Below, piece after piece: positions 17,232 through 26,535 of a stretch of 64,000 bases of DNA; positions within the stretch are counted from its first letter, which is position 1; the number at the start of each line of letters is the position of its first letter. The translations under genes and the position numbers were made by a program. The stretch comes from Methylocystis sp. (lineage in GTDB: Bacteria; Pseudomonadota; Alphaproteobacteria; Rhizobiales; Beijerinckiaceae). The DNA lies in assembly GCA_002929055.1 (NCBI GenBank), contig PERY01000013.1, positions 1 through 64,000 on the forward strand, given 5' to 3'. The notes beneath the pieces were generated by a model. That model searched no databases. It had not been told where the DNA came from and saw nothing but the letters and a program-made list of their open reading frames with translations.

Positions 17232-19519
17232 GACGCGCTCTCCTTCTCGGTCGCCTCCGCCGCGAAGGCGGCGCGCGCCATGGCCGCCTGCCCCAGCGAC
17301 ACGCCGCCGTCATTGCATGGGACTGTGCGCGCAACCAATGGCGAGAGACCGCGGGCCCGCAAGGCCTGCGCGAGGCCTTCCGACAAAATTCTGTTCATCA
17401 TGCAGCCCCCGCCGAGCGCAATTCGGGTTTCGCCGTTCGCGCGCGCCGCCGCCTCGATCCACGTCGCGCAACCCTCGATCAGCGCGCCGTGGAAGATCTC
17501 CGCAGCGACTCGTTGACCGGGCCGCTCCGTTGCGATGAAGGACAGGATGGGGGTGAAGTCGAGCACGCCCGCGCTCAGGCGGAAACCGCCCGGAAAGCAG
17601 CGGGGCGCGCGGACGAGCGCCTCGAGCTCCATCGCCGCCTGGCCCTCGTAGCGCTGTTCGAGACAGACGCCCGCAAGCGCCGCCGCCGCGTCGAAGAGGC
17701 GGCCCATGCTCGTCGTCCGAATGGATGCGCCGCGCCGGAGCGTCTCCACAAGCTGTCCCGCGAGCGGCGCATGGGGAAAGAGCCGAGGCGCCGCGTCGAG
17801 CCGACCGAGAGCCGCCAGCGCCGCAACGCCCATGCGCCACGGCTCGCGCGCCGCGCGGTCGCCGCCGGCCAGCGCAAGCGGCGCAAGATGGCCGAGCCGC
17901 CTCCAGCGCGCGCCCCCGACAAGCAGCATTTCCCCGCCCCATGCGCCGCGATCGTCGCCCATGCCATAGCCGTCGAGCGCAACGCCGAGAACCTTGTCTT
18001 TCACGCCATGCTCGGCGGCGATCGCGGCGACATGGGCGGCGTGATGCTGCACGCGAAGCAGGGGTAGACCCGTCTCTTCGGCAAAACGTGTCGAGAAGAA
18101 ATCCGGATGCAGATCGCAGGCGGCAAATTCGGGCGTCACGGCGAGGATGGAAAGGAGATGGCGATAGGCTTCCTCGAAGAAACGCAGGCTTTCTGCGTTG
18201 TCGAGATCGCCGATATGTTGGGAGATGAAAGCCTCGCGGCCGCGCGTCACCGTCACCGTCGACTTCAGATGCGCGCCGAAAGCGACGACGCTGGGGCCTT
18301 CGGCGCCCAGATCAATGGGCTCTGGCGCGGCTCCGCGCGCACGGCGCAAAAAGGCTGGCGCGCCATCGACCACGGCCATGACGGAATCGTCGGCGCGCGC
18401 GACTATCGCGCGGTTGTGGCCGACAATGAGATCGGCGACGCCGGAGAGACGCCGTTTGGCGTCGCTATCGTCAAAGACGAGCGGCTCGCCCCCCGGATTG
18501 GCGCTTGTCGAGACGACGACGAAATCATTCGCCGCTTCCAGTGTCGCCCCGCCGGAGGGAAAGCCCGCCGCGGCGTGGAAAAGCAGATGGTGCAGCGGCG
18601 CATAGGGAAGCATGATGCCGATTCGGTTCAACCGCGGCGCGACCGAGGGCGCCAGGGAGCCTCTCGATTTCATCACGACAATCGGTCGCGAGCGATGCTT
18701 TAGCAGTTCGGCTTCCGCGTCGCTCGCCTCTGCAAAGCGGGCGACGGAGGCCGCATTCGCAGCCATCACGGCAAAGGGCTTGGCGTCGCGCGCCTTGCGG
18801 CGACGCAGCTCGGCGACAGCGGCTTCGCTCCGCGCGTCGCACAACAAATGATAGCCGCCAATCCCCTTCACCGCGACGATCTTTCCGGCGCGGATCGCTG
18901 TGACGATCGCCGCCGGATCGTGATCGAGCCGCGGTCCGCACGCCGGGCAGGCGACGGTCTCGGCGTGGAAGCGGCGGCTCCCGGAATCGCGATAGTCGCG
19001 CGCACAGTCCCGACACATGTGGAAACGCGCCATCGACGTCCGCATCCTGTCAAAGGGCAGAGACGAGGCGATGGTGAACCGCGGACCGCAATGCGTGCAG
19101 GTGACGAAGGGATAGAGATGAAAGCGGCTTGCAGGATCGAAAAGATCGTCGAGGCAGGCGGCGCATGTCGCAGCGTCGGCGGCGATGCGCGTGCGCGTCC
19201 GCCCGGCAGGATCTCCCGGACCTGCGCTCTCCAATATGGAGAAGCCCGTATCGCCGCGCGCACCAATGCACTCGACGTCGATCCCGTCGACGCTGGCGAG
19301 CGGCGGCGTCTCGCGGCGCAACGCTTCCAGGAACTCAGCGCAGCTCACGCCCTCGACTTCGAGCAGTACGCCTTCCGAGTCGTTTCGCACGAAACCACTC
19401 AGGCCGTAACGCGCTGCGATCGAATGAACGAAGGGACGGAAGCCCACGCCCTGAACCGTGCCGCGTAGCCGCACACGGAGCCGCGACGCCGAACAATCGC
19501 GGGCCGTCGCGCCGGCCAT
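17222..19519 (-). CDS. hypF: Hydrogenase maturation carbamoyltransferase HypF
   Basis: A 765-residue HypF, which turns carbamoyl phosphate into the cyanide precursor carried by HypE. Domains in order: acylphosphatase-like (about 12-100, LRGTVQGVGFRPFVHS), two zinc-finger pairs (CAAC...CTHCGPRF and CRDC...CPACGPRL, about 110-190), YrdC-like domain (about 200-380, RRRKARDAKPFAVM) and Kae1-like domain (about 400-760, HHAAH and GGGCMMN). The ATG at 19519 is 4 bases after the hypB stop. A longer upstream reading is possible but overlaps hypB and adds non-family sequence. Confidence 0.94.
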   Translation of the reverse strand: MAGATARDCSASRLRVRLRGTVQGVGFRPFVHSIAARYGLSGFVRNDSEGVLLEVEGVSCAEFLEALRRETPPLASVDGIDVECIGARGDTGFSILESAGPGDPAGRTRTRIAADAATCAACLDDLFDPASRFHLYPFVTCTHCGPRFTIASSLPFDRMRTSMARFHMCRDCARDYRDSGSRRFHAETVACPACGPRLDHDPAAIVTAIRAGKIVAVKGIGGYHLLCDARSEAAVAELRRRKARDAKPFAVMAANAASVARFAEASDAEAELLKHRSRPIVVMKSRGSLAPSVAPRLNRIGIMLPYAPLHHLLFHAAAGFPSGGATLEAANDFVVVSTSANPGGEPLVFDDSDAKRRLSGVADLIVGHNRAIVARADDSVMAVVDGAPAFLRRARGAAPEPIDLGAEGPSVVAFGAHLKSTVTVTRGREAFISQHIGDLDNAESLRFFEEAYRHLLSILAVTPEFAACDLHPDFFSTRFAEETGLPLLRVQHHAAHVAAIAAEHGVKDKVLGVALDGYGMGDDRGAWGGEMLLVGGARWRRLGHLAPLALAGGDRAAREPWRMGVAALAALGRLDAAPRLFPHAPLAGQLVETLRRGASIRTTSMGRLFDAAAALAGVCLEQRYEGQAAMELEALVRAPRCFPGGFRLSAGVLDFTPILSFIATERPGQRVAAEIFHGALIEGCATWIEAAARANGETRIALGGGCMMNRILSEGLAQALRARGLSPLVARTVPCNDGGVSLGQAAMARAAFAAEATEKESASCV

Positions 19520-19523
19520 GGAG

Positions 19524-20375
19524 TCAGCTCGCCTTAGCGGCGGCGAGCGCCGCCCGCGCCTCGATCCAGGCGTAGAAGGCCGACAGGCCTTCCCCTGTCG
19601 TCGCAGAGACGACGAGGGTCTGCAAATGCGGATTGACCTTGAGCGCATTGGCGAGGCATTGGCCCACATCGAACGACAGATGCGGCAGCAGGTCCGCCTT
19701 GTTCAGCAGCATGAGGTCGGCGGCCGCGAACATGTCCGGATATTTGAGCGGCTTGTCCTCGCCCTCGGTAACGGAGAGCACAACCACCTTGTGCGCTTCG
19801 CCGAGGTCGAAGGCCGCCGGACAGACGAGATTTCCGACATTCTCGATGAAGAGCGCGCCGCCGCGCCGCATATCGAGGCGCTCGAGCGCGTGGCCGACCA
19901 TATGGGCGTCTAGGTGGCAGCCCTTGCCGGTGTTGATCTGGACCGCCGGCGCGCCGGTGGCCCGGATGCGTTCGGCGTCGTTCGAGGTTTGCTGGTCGCC
20001 TTCGACGACCGCGATTGGAAGCCTGGTCTTGAGCTCGCCGATCGTTCGGACAAGCAATGTGGTCTTGCCCGAGCCGGGACTCGAGACGAAATTGAGCGCC
20101 AGCACGCCACGCGCCGCCAGCGCCGCGCGATTGTCTCGCGCATAGGCGTCGTTCTTGGAGAGAATGTCGCGTTCGATGCGGACAATGCGCTCCTGACTGA
20201 GACCAGGCGCATGCACGCGGGCCATGCCGGCGCCGAAGTCGATGAGTTCGCCGCCCGCGCCATGCGAATGGTCGTGATGGTGAAGCTCGTGCGGATGATG
20301 ATGCGCGGGCATGTCGTCGGCCGGAATTTTAGCGCCTTCCGCAGCCGCGGCGCCACAGCCGCAAATGGTGCACAT
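19524..20375 (-). CDS. hypB: Hydrogenase nickel incorporation GTPase HypB
   Basis: A 283-residue nickel-loading GTPase. It starts MCTICGCG, the high-affinity nickel CxxCxC motif, followed by a histidine-rich segment ([15 protein letters not shown], about 26-40) that can store nickel. The GTPase domain has the P-loop [11 protein letters not shown], the metal-site segment EGDQQTSND, and NKADLLPH as the guanine-specificity NKxD motif. The start at 20375 shares one base with the hypA stop. The store-type N-terminus suggests operation under low nickel. Confidence 0.95.
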   Translation of the reverse strand: MCTICGCGAAAAEGAKIPADDMPAHHHPHELHHHDHSHGAGGELIDFGAGMARVHAPGLSQERIVRIERDILSKNDAYARDNRAALAARGVLALNFVSSPGSGKTTLLVRTIGELKTRLPIAVVEGDQQTSNDAERIRATGAPAVQINTGKGCHLDAHMVGHALERLDMRRGGALFIENVGNLVCPAAFDLGEAHKVVVLSVTEGEDKPLKYPDMFAAADLMLLNKADLLPHLSFDVGQCLANALKVNPHLQTLVVSATTGEGLSAFYAWIEARAALAAAKAS

Positions 20376-20716
20376 CAGTCGACCTCCAGCTCTTCGATGC
20401 GCAGTTCGTCGCCCGACGTCATTTGCACATGCTGCCCGCCACATTCGGGGCAGGCTGCGAAGCGCTCCTCGAGCGGCACGCTCTTGCCGCAGTCAGCGCA
20501 TAGACCTTCGCCCTTCCGGCGGAGGATGTCCAGCGTCGCCCCTTCCGCCGGCGTGCCGCGCGCCACGGCGTCGAAACAGAAGCGCAGCGCCTCAGGCGCG
20601 ACATGCGCCATGGCGCCGATGCGGAGCCGGACCACGCGAATGCGGCTGGCGCCCTGCTTGCGCGCCTCGTCGCAGGCGATCTCCACGATGCTTTCGGTCA
20701 GCGCCATCTCATGCAT
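20375..20716 (-). CDS. hypA: Hydrogenase nickel metallochaperone HypA
   Basis: A 113-residue HypA. The N-terminal MHE provides the nickel-binding histidine at position 2. The zinc site is formed by CADC and CPEC pairs in the C-terminal half. The ATG at 20716 is chosen so that the protein begins with the invariant MHE; an extension to 20800 would destroy the nickel site. It is the first gene of the hypABFCDE operon and shares a 251-base divergent upstream region with the mrp operon, in which no sigma-54 or other clear promoter was recognised. Confidence 0.94.
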   Translation of the reverse strand: MHEMALTESIVEIACDEARKQGASRIRVVRLRIGAMAHVAPEALRFCFDAVARGTPAEGATLDILRRKGEGLCADCGKSVPLEERFAACPECGGQHVQMTSGDELRIEELEVD

Positions 20717-20967
20717 GACGGACTTCCTATCGGCCGGAAAAGCGACACGGCGATGAAGGCGACCCTGCGGACGAGCGCTTCGGTCCGCAGTTTTCCCCAT
20801 AATGCCACCTGCCTACCATTCGCGGAAGCATTTTGCTTTCTCGCAGGACGTGCGCATAGTAAGCAGGACGCTGACCTCGCGAAAGGTGAAACGGACATCA
20901 AGCGCTTACCGCTCCAGTCATTGGACAGGAACGCGGGCGTCCCACTATTTGGTTGGAGGGAAGGCGA

Positions 20968-21447
20968 ATGAGATGCTTTTTGCTCAGGTCTCTCGTTTTT
21001 CTGGGCCTCTGGCTGGTTATTTCCGGTGTCTCGACTTCGGACCTCGCACTAGGGCTCGCCGTCGCGGTCATCGCCGCCTTCGCAAGCGCGCGGCTCCTGC
21101 CTTGCACAGGCGTTCGATTGAATCCGAGAGCCTGCGTCGAGATGGCGCTGGGGCTGCCCTTCCAGATCGCAGTTGCAGGCATAGAAATTGCGCGACGCGC
21201 TTTGCATCCCAAGCTGCCGCTCAGCCCTGGCTTCATAGAATACACGTCGCATCTTCCTGAAGGCGTGTCACGAAACGCCTTTACAGCGCTCGTTTCGATG
21301 CAGCCCGGCAGCGTGCCGATAGCCGGTCACAAGGGGGGCGACATCTTGATTCACTGCCTAGATGACACGCGCCCGGTCGGCGCCGCAGTTGAAGCAGACG
21401 AGGCGAAATTATCGAGGGCTTTTGGATTGGACAGAACGCGTGGCTGA
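20968..21447 (+). CDS. mrpE: Mrp-type cation/proton antiporter subunit E
   Basis: A 159-residue MnhE/MrpE/MbhA-like membrane protein with two N-terminal helices and a conserved soluble tail (PEGVSRNAFTALVSMQPGS, HCLDDTRP). The ATG at 20968 follows GGAGGGAAGG, a strong ribosome site. It opens a seven-gene operon in which every junction overlaps. MrpE helps assemble the antiporter and faces the cytoplasm. Gene order E-F-G first is that of archaeal Mbh operons and of group-2 Mrp clusters rather than classic MrpABCDEFG. Confidence 0.85.
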   Translation: MRCFLLRSLVFLGLWLVISGVSTSDLALGLAVAVIAAFASARLLPCTGVRLNPRACVEMALGLPFQIAVAGIEIARRALHPKLPLSPGFIEYTSHLPEGVSRNAFTALVSMQPGSVPIAGHKGGDILIHCLDDTRPVGAAVEADEAKLSRAFGLDRTRG

Positions 21448-21739
21448 CTTCTTTCTCGTCGCAGCGGCGCTCGTCGTCGCGATCACCGCTGTTGGGCTCT
21501 TTCGCGTGCTTCGCGGACCGGAAAACGCGGATCGTATGATGGCGGCGCAATTGCTGGGAACGGGCGGAGTCGCAGCGCTCTTGCTTGCAGAGGTCCGTGG
21601 AATGCGCGGCGCGGTCGATGTCGCGCTCGTTCTCGCGCTCCTCGCCTCTTTCTCGGGCGTCGCTTTCGTGAATGCGTCATCCGGCGCCTCCTGCGGACGC
21701 CAAACACATGAGGGCGACGACGATGACGCTCGCGATTGA
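21440..21739 (+). CDS. mrpF: Mrp-type antiporter subunit F
   Basis: A 99-residue three-helix protein containing FRVLRGPENADRMMAAQLLG, the conserved signature of MrpF/MnhF with its membrane aspartate. A GTG at 21440 is chosen: it gives the standard N-terminus (VADFFLVAAALV) and an 8-base overlap with mrpE. The C-terminal tail is hydrophilic and acidic (EGDDDDARD). Other in-frame starts upstream would lie inside mrpE. Confidence 0.82.
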   Translation: MADFFLVAAALVVAITAVGLFRVLRGPENADRMMAAQLLGTGGVAALLLAEVRGMRGAVDVALVLALLASFSGVAFVNASSGASCGRQTHEGDDDDARD

Positions 21740-22016
21740 CGCGTTTACGATCCTTTGTGTTTGTGGCGGGCTTTTTTTCTTTCTGACAGGCGCCATCGCA
21801 TTGCTGCGATTCCCCGACACGCTGACGCGACTGCACGCGCTGACAAAAGCCGACAGTCTTGGCCTTGGATTGATCGTCCTGGGATTGCTTCCGCAATGCG
21901 ATGGCTTTCTGGCGGCCGCGAAGCTAATCTTGATTTGGGCGATCGCCCAACTCGGCGGCGCCACGCTCAGCCAGTTGATTGCGCGCATCGCCGCCATCGA
22001 GAATTCGAAGCCATGA
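21723..22016 (+). CDS. mrpG: Mrp-type antiporter subunit G
   Basis: A 97-residue three-helix protein of the MnhG/MrpG family; FPDTLTRLHALTKADSLGLGL is the family signature. The ATG at 21723 lies 17 bases inside mrpF; an alternative ATG at 21708 adds five residues. It ends by a 4-base overlap with the next gene. Confidence 0.85.
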   Translation: MTLAIDAFTILCVCGGLFFFLTGAIALLRFPDTLTRLHALTKADSLGLGLIVLGLLPQCDGFLAAAKLILIWAIAQLGGATLSQLIARIAAIENSKP

Positions 22017-22957
22017 CGCTCTCTTTCGGATTCGATCTCAGTCTCGCCGTCTTGACGTTGGCGGTCGCCGGCTACGCCATAGGCGCGCGCGAGTCGTTCG
22101 CATCTGTCGTCGCCTTCATCTCTTACGGCGTCTTGCTCGCCCTTGTCTGGGTTCGCCTCTCCGCCGTCGATGTTGCGCTGACCGAAGCCGCGATCGGCAG
22201 CGGCGTCACGGGCGCATTGTTGATCGGGGCCGCCGCCAAAGTTGGAGAAGGCGCAGTCGACGCCCCCAGGTCGGTCCGCGGAGCGGGCAGACTTCTGACT
22301 GCGCTTTTTTGCATCGCTACGACACTCGGAATCGCCACCGCGTTCTTGTCGCTCCCCGAGAAGGCGCCGACGCTCGCGCCTCTCGCAGCCGAGCATCTTC
22401 CGTCCACCGGCCTGGGCAACCCCGTCACCGCAGTTTTGCTCTCCTATCGGGCGATCGACACGCTCCTCGAGTCGGTCGTGCTTGTTTTCGCGGTTGTTGG
22501 CGTGTGGACCTTCGCTTCGGACCGAGACTGGGGCGGCAGGCCGGAGTCCCCGGGCAAAGACCGCCCGGAACAACCTCTCACGTTCCTCGGACAGATTCTG
22601 CCGCCGCTCGGCATTCTCGTTGGCGTCCACCTTGTCTGGACTGGCGCGACGGAACCCGGCGGCGCGTTTCAGGGCGGCACAGTCCTCGCGGCCGCGTGGA
22701 TTCTCGTCATGGCCGCCGGGTTGCGGAAGCCGCCGTCGATCGAGGGAGCCTGGCTCAGATTTGCGTTGATCGGCGGGCCTGCATTGTTTCTTGGCGTCGG
22801 CGTCGCCGGCTTCGCGCTGGCCAAAGCTTTTCTCGCTTATCCGGAGGGGCACTCCAAAGCTTTCATTCTTGTCATCGAAGCGGCGCTGACTTTCTCGATT
22901 GCGATTGCTTTAGGCCTGCTGGCGCTGGGGGCGCCGGGAAGGAAGGGACATCCATGA
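22013..22957 (+). CDS. mrpB: Mrp-type antiporter subunit B fused to a DUF4040 (MrpA C-terminal/MbhD) domain
   Basis: A 314-residue membrane protein. Residues about 1-75 form a DUF4040 domain (SYGVLLALVWVRLSAVDVALTEAAIG), equivalent to the MrpA C-terminal piece/MbhD. Residues about 100-310 combine an MbhE-like segment (YRAIDTLLESVVLVFA) and the MnhB domain (GGAFQGGTVLAAA). In classical Mrp these parts belong to the large MrpA subunit; here they are carried by MrpB while the MrpA antiporter core is absent. Overlaps of 4 bases occur on both sides. Confidence 0.8.
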   Translation: MTLSFGFDLSLAVLTLAVAGYAIGARESFASVVAFISYGVLLALVWVRLSAVDVALTEAAIGSGVTGALLIGAAAKVGEGAVDAPRSVRGAGRLLTALFCIATTLGIATAFLSLPEKAPTLAPLAAEHLPSTGLGNPVTAVLLSYRAIDTLLESVVLVFAVVGVWTFASDRDWGGRPESPGKDRPEQPLTFLGQILPPLGILVGVHLVWTGATEPGGAFQGGTVLAAAWILVMAAGLRKPPSIEGAWLRFALIGGPALFLGVGVAGFALAKAFLAYPEGHSKAFILVIEAALTFSIAIALGLLALGAPGRKGHP

Positions 22958-23298
22958 ATGCGGTGACGCTTGCTGGACTTGCTGGTGCGGCGCTGATTGG
23001 AATGGGCCTTTTCGGGCTTGTCACGCATTCTCATATTCTGCGGAAAATCGTAGCATTCAACGTAATCGGCAGCGGCGTCTTTCTCCTCTTTGGCGCCGTG
23101 GCGCGCAGAGGCGCGGCGTCCGGCCTCAACGCGGACCCTGTGCCCCAGGCCCTGGTGATCACAGGGATTGTCGTCGCCTTTTCCGCCACCGCGCTCGCGG
23201 TCGCGCTCCTCCTGAGATATTTCAAGGAGGTCGGCTCTCCCTTCCTGGCTGATGATCCAGGCGCAGGCGCTTCGCAGCCGGATCACGAACGCCCATGA
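22954..23298 (+). CDS. mrpC: Mrp-type antiporter subunit C (NuoK-like)
   Basis: A 114-residue three-helix protein homologous to MrpC/MbhG/NuoK. Visible signatures are KIVAFNVIGSGVFLLFG, and DPVPQALVITGIVVAFSATALAVAL, which is nearly invariant in the family. Start and stop both overlap neighbours by 4 bases (ATGA). Confidence 0.88.
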   Translation: MNAVTLAGLAGAALIGMGLFGLVTHSHILRKIVAFNVIGSGVFLLFGAVARRGAASGLNADPVPQALVITGIVVAFSATALAVALLLRYFKEVGSPFLADDPGAGASQPDHERP

Positions 23299-24833
23299 TC
23301 GCTTCGACTCTGTCTCAGCTCTCCATGCGCGCCGAAGACGCGCTTCTGCCCGTCGCCATCGCCTTGCCGGTTGGCGCCATGCTCCTGGCGCTGTGTTTGG
23401 GCGGACGATGGACCGAACGCATCGCCGTCGCTTTCATGCCGATCGGCGTATCAATCGCGGGGGCGGTCGCCTATGTCGTATGGCGCGATCAGCGTCCGCT
23501 GGTCTATTTCATCGGCGGATGGGCGCCGCCGCTGGGCGTTGCGATACGTGCGGACGGCGTCGCGGCGGCGATGCTCCTCACATCCGCGCTGATCGCGTCG
23601 GCGGCGGGTCTTTTCGCCTGCGATGTTTTTCGGGTGAAGCCGGGCGAGAAGGAAAATCGCGCCCATTTGGGATTCTGGACTCTCCTGCTGGCGATCTGGG
23701 CGGCGCTCAATTGCGTCTTCGTCGGCTGGGATCTGTTCAGCATCTATGTCGGGCTCGAAATGCTCACTTTCGCAGCCGTGCCGCTCGTCTGCCTGAAAGG
23801 ACAGAAAGAGACATTCGTCGCGGCGATGCGTTACCTGCTCTTCGCTCTCCTGGGGTCCGTCCTCTATCTGCTTGGCGCGACGCTCGTCTATGCTGCCTAT
23901 GGCTCCCTGGACATCGGCATTTTGGCGCAGAAGATTCAGCCCGAGGCGGCCGCATGGATTGCGCTTGGCGCGATGACGGCCGGCCTCCTTGCAAAGACGG
24001 CGCTCTTTCCCTTGCATATATGGTTGCCGCCCGCGCACGCGGGCGCCGCCCCGCCGGCCAGCGCCATCCTCTCGGCGCTCGTGGTGAAGGGATCATTTTT
24101 CGTGGTCGTGCGGCTCTGGCTGACGCTGGCGCCTGTGCAGATGAGTGAGGCGCCTGCGGAACTTCTCGCCATTCTCGGCTCTGTCGCCATTTTCGCGGGG
24201 AGCGTCCTCGCGCTACGTCAGGAGCGCCTGAAGTTGATGATCGCCTATTCGACGGTCGCCCAGATCGGATATCTGTTCTTGATGTTTCCCCTCGCAATCG
24301 GGCAACACCCCTGGGCGAGCGCCGCCTGGAGCGGCGGCGCGCTACAGGCGATATCGCATGCCTTCGCCAAGGCGGCGATGTTTCTTTCGGCAGGACTGAT
24401 CGTCGACGTTGTCGGTCACGATCGCCTTTCGGGTCTTCGAGGGCTCGGCCGACTTGCGCCGCAACCGGTTCTGATTTTCGCCCTGGCGGGGATGTCGCTG
24501 ATGGGCCTGCCGCCGAGCGGCGGATTCAACGCGAAATGGTTGCTCATGAGCGCCTCCGTGCAGAGCGGCCACTGGGCCCTGGCGCTTGTCATGGCAGTCG
24601 GTGGCTTGTTGACGGCGGCCTATCTCTATCGCGTGATCGCGCCTGCGCTCGCCCCCGCCGAGAACGCCCCGGCCGAGAGCGCATCTACTCCGACGCCGAA
24701 AGCCTCGTCTCGGGGCGCGGCGCTCTCGCTGGCCCTCGCGCTGGCCGCCATCCTACTGGGCTTCGCGCCGCCGGAACTCGCTTCTCTACTGGCGGTCGGC
24801 GCGCCCGCGGCGACGATCGAGAGGATCGAATGA
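23295..24833 (+). CDS. mrpD: Mrp-type antiporter subunit D (NuoM/N-like)
   Basis: A 512-residue, about 14-helix antiporter subunit. Conserved features are the TM5 glutamate in IYVGLEMLTFAA, the lysine in LLAKTALFPLHIWLPPAHAGAAP, MIAYSTVAQIGY, and the HAFAKAAMFLSAG segment. It is thought to carry a full ion path like NuoM. It overlaps both neighbours by 4 bases. Its length is typical of MrpD. Confidence 0.88.
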   Translation: MIASTLSQLSMRAEDALLPVAIALPVGAMLLALCLGGRWTERIAVAFMPIGVSIAGAVAYVVWRDQRPLVYFIGGWAPPLGVAIRADGVAAAMLLTSALIASAAGLFACDVFRVKPGEKENRAHLGFWTLLLAIWAALNCVFVGWDLFSIYVGLEMLTFAAVPLVCLKGQKETFVAAMRYLLFALLGSVLYLLGATLVYAAYGSLDIGILAQKIQPEAAAWIALGAMTAGLLAKTALFPLHIWLPPAHAGAAPPASAILSALVVKGSFFVVVRLWLTLAPVQMSEAPAELLAILGSVAIFAGSVLALRQERLKLMIAYSTVAQIGYLFLMFPLAIGQHPWASAAWSGGALQAISHAFAKAAMFLSAGLIVDVVGHDRLSGLRGLGRLAPQPVLIFALAGMSLMGLPPSGGFNAKWLLMSASVQSGHWALALVMAVGGLLTAAYLYRVIAPALAPAENAPAESASTPTPKASSRGAALSLALALAAILLGFAPPELASLLAVGAPAATIERIE

Positions 24834-26485
24834 ACGACGCCGCTCTCGCTCTTTCAACTTTCGCCTATGGTCCGCAAACGCTTGCCGCCGCCCTCGGCGC
24901 GCCTCTCGTTCTGATGCTTGCCTGCGCCTCCGCGCGCCTTCGCAGATTCGGTCCGGCCTACCTCGTTGTCGCGCCGCTTTTCGCTCTCGCCGCTTGCGTT
25001 CTCGCAAGCGACTCCGGGCCGCTCGTTCTGGATCAGATGATCTACCCGATCGTGCTGGTTCTCGATCCGCCCGGCGCGTTGCTGCTCGGCGTGACCTCGC
25101 TTCTATGGCTGGCCGCTGGAATCTTCGCGGCAAGTTCGATGCGAGACGAGACGGAGAGCGGCGCCTTCGTCGCCTTCTGGCTCGCGACGCTTGTCGGCAA
25201 TATCGGCGTGTTCATGGCGGCGGATGTCGCGAGTTTCTATCTCTTCTTCGCGCTTGTCAGCCTGCCGGCCTATGGGTTGATCGTGGCGCAAGCCCGCATG
25301 GCGGACAGCGCCGGCGGGCTGTACGTCTCGGTCGCGCTTCTGGGCGAAGCCTTCCTGATTCTCGCCTTTGCGCTCCTCGCATCGGCGACGCCTGACCATA
25401 GCCTCCTTATTTCCGACGGCGTCGACGCATTACCCGCCTCTCCGTGGCGGGACGCTACAATCGGCCTGTTGATCGCGGGCTTCGGGACGAAGATCGGCCT
25501 CCTGCCGCTGCACGTCTGGATGCCCTCGACCTATCGAGCGGCTCCTGTCGCCGCGGCGGCGGTATTGAGCGGCGGCGCCGTCAATGCGGGCGTCATCGGC
25601 CTTGTGCGATTTTTCCCCTGGGGCCATGCTGTTCCGGTGTGGGGAGAGGCTCTCGTGGTCCTCGGCATGTCCGCCGCGTTCTACGGCGTCGCCATCGGCC
25701 TCACCCAACGAAATCCCAAGACCATGCTCGCCTATTCCAGCATCAGCCAGATGGGGCTCGTCGCCGCGACGCTCGGCGCCGGCCTCGTCGCGGGAAATAA
25801 GGGCGCAGCCGCGGGCGCAGCGTTGTACGCCGCGCATCATGGTCTCGCGAAGGGCGGGCTGTTCCTTGCGGTTGGCGTCCTGTCGGGATGCGGGACGTTG
25901 CGGATGCGCCGACTGACGCCATTTGTGGGATTGCTGGCGCTCAGTCTCGCTGGTCTGCCATTTTCAGGAGGCGTCATCGCAAAGCTCGCCATCAAGCAAC
26001 CGCTGGGAGATGGTCTCCTCGGCGCCTTATCGACGCTTTCGGCGATCGCCACGACGCTGCTGATGCTGCACTTTCTGCGGCGGGTCGCCGCATTGGCCGA
26101 GCCGCGCGTCTCCAATCCGGGCTGGGCGTTGATCACGCCCATGTTCGCAATGATCGCCGCCTCGATCATGGCGCCGACGGCCTATTATTTCGCAATCGAG
26201 AACCATCGCCTCGTCTCCCTCGACGCGGCGCTGTTCTGGGAATCGCTCTGGCCGATATTGGTCGGCGCTCTGATCGCGGCCGCAGCGCGGCGATGGCTCG
26301 AACGGCTGCCGGCGCTTCCTGAAGGCGATGTCGGCGCCTTTGCCGCGCGGCCGTTCGGACTGTTTGCGCGCGGCGGGGCGGCCGCGGATCGCGGCGAGAT
26401 CATCCTGCGCAGATGGCCGGTTGCGGCGGGCGCTCTCATGGTTGTCGCCATCATGATTTCCGGAATGGGCGTCCTGAAGCCATGA
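24830..26485 (+). CDS. Second MrpD/MbhH-like antiporter subunit
   Basis: A 551-residue member of the same antiporter family, distinct from the preceding MrpD. It keeps FGTKIGLLPLHVWMPSTYRAAP with the lysine, MLAYSSISQMGLVAA, and the AAHHGLAKGGLFLAVG histidine/lysine helix. The C-terminus is extended by a hydrophilic loop and a final helix. The ATG at 24830 overlaps the mrpD stop by 4 bases; a longer in-frame reading would lie within mrpD. It probably replaces the MrpA antiporter core in this complex. It ends the operon; a short inverted repeat (CGCTGG/CCAGCG, about 26513-26528) follows without a T-run. Confidence 0.82.
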   Translation: MNDAALALSTFAYGPQTLAAALGAPLVLMLACASARLRRFGPAYLVVAPLFALAACVLASDSGPLVLDQMIYPIVLVLDPPGALLLGVTSLLWLAAGIFAASSMRDETESGAFVAFWLATLVGNIGVFMAADVASFYLFFALVSLPAYGLIVAQARMADSAGGLYVSVALLGEAFLILAFALLASATPDHSLLISDGVDALPASPWRDATIGLLIAGFGTKIGLLPLHVWMPSTYRAAPVAAAAVLSGGAVNAGVIGLVRFFPWGHAVPVWGEALVVLGMSAAFYGVAIGLTQRNPKTMLAYSSISQMGLVAATLGAGLVAGNKGAAAGAALYAAHHGLAKGGLFLAVGVLSGCGTLRMRRLTPFVGLLALSLAGLPFSGGVIAKLAIKQPLGDGLLGALSTLSAIATTLLMLHFLRRVAALAEPRVSNPGWALITPMFAMIAASIMAPTAYYFAIENHRLVSLDAALFWESLWPILVGALIAAAARRWLERLPALPEGDVGAFAARPFGLFARGGAAADRGEIILRRWPVAAGALMVVAIMISGMGVLKP

Positions 26486-26535
26486 TCAATGGCGCACGGG
26501 CGGTTGAAGCGCTGGCTTGCATCCAGCGACAAGAC

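Noticed and set aside
20717-20967. Sigma-54 promoter for the hyp operon
   Set aside because: A GGTGGCATTATGG stretch was examined but does not have the GG-N10-GC spacing.
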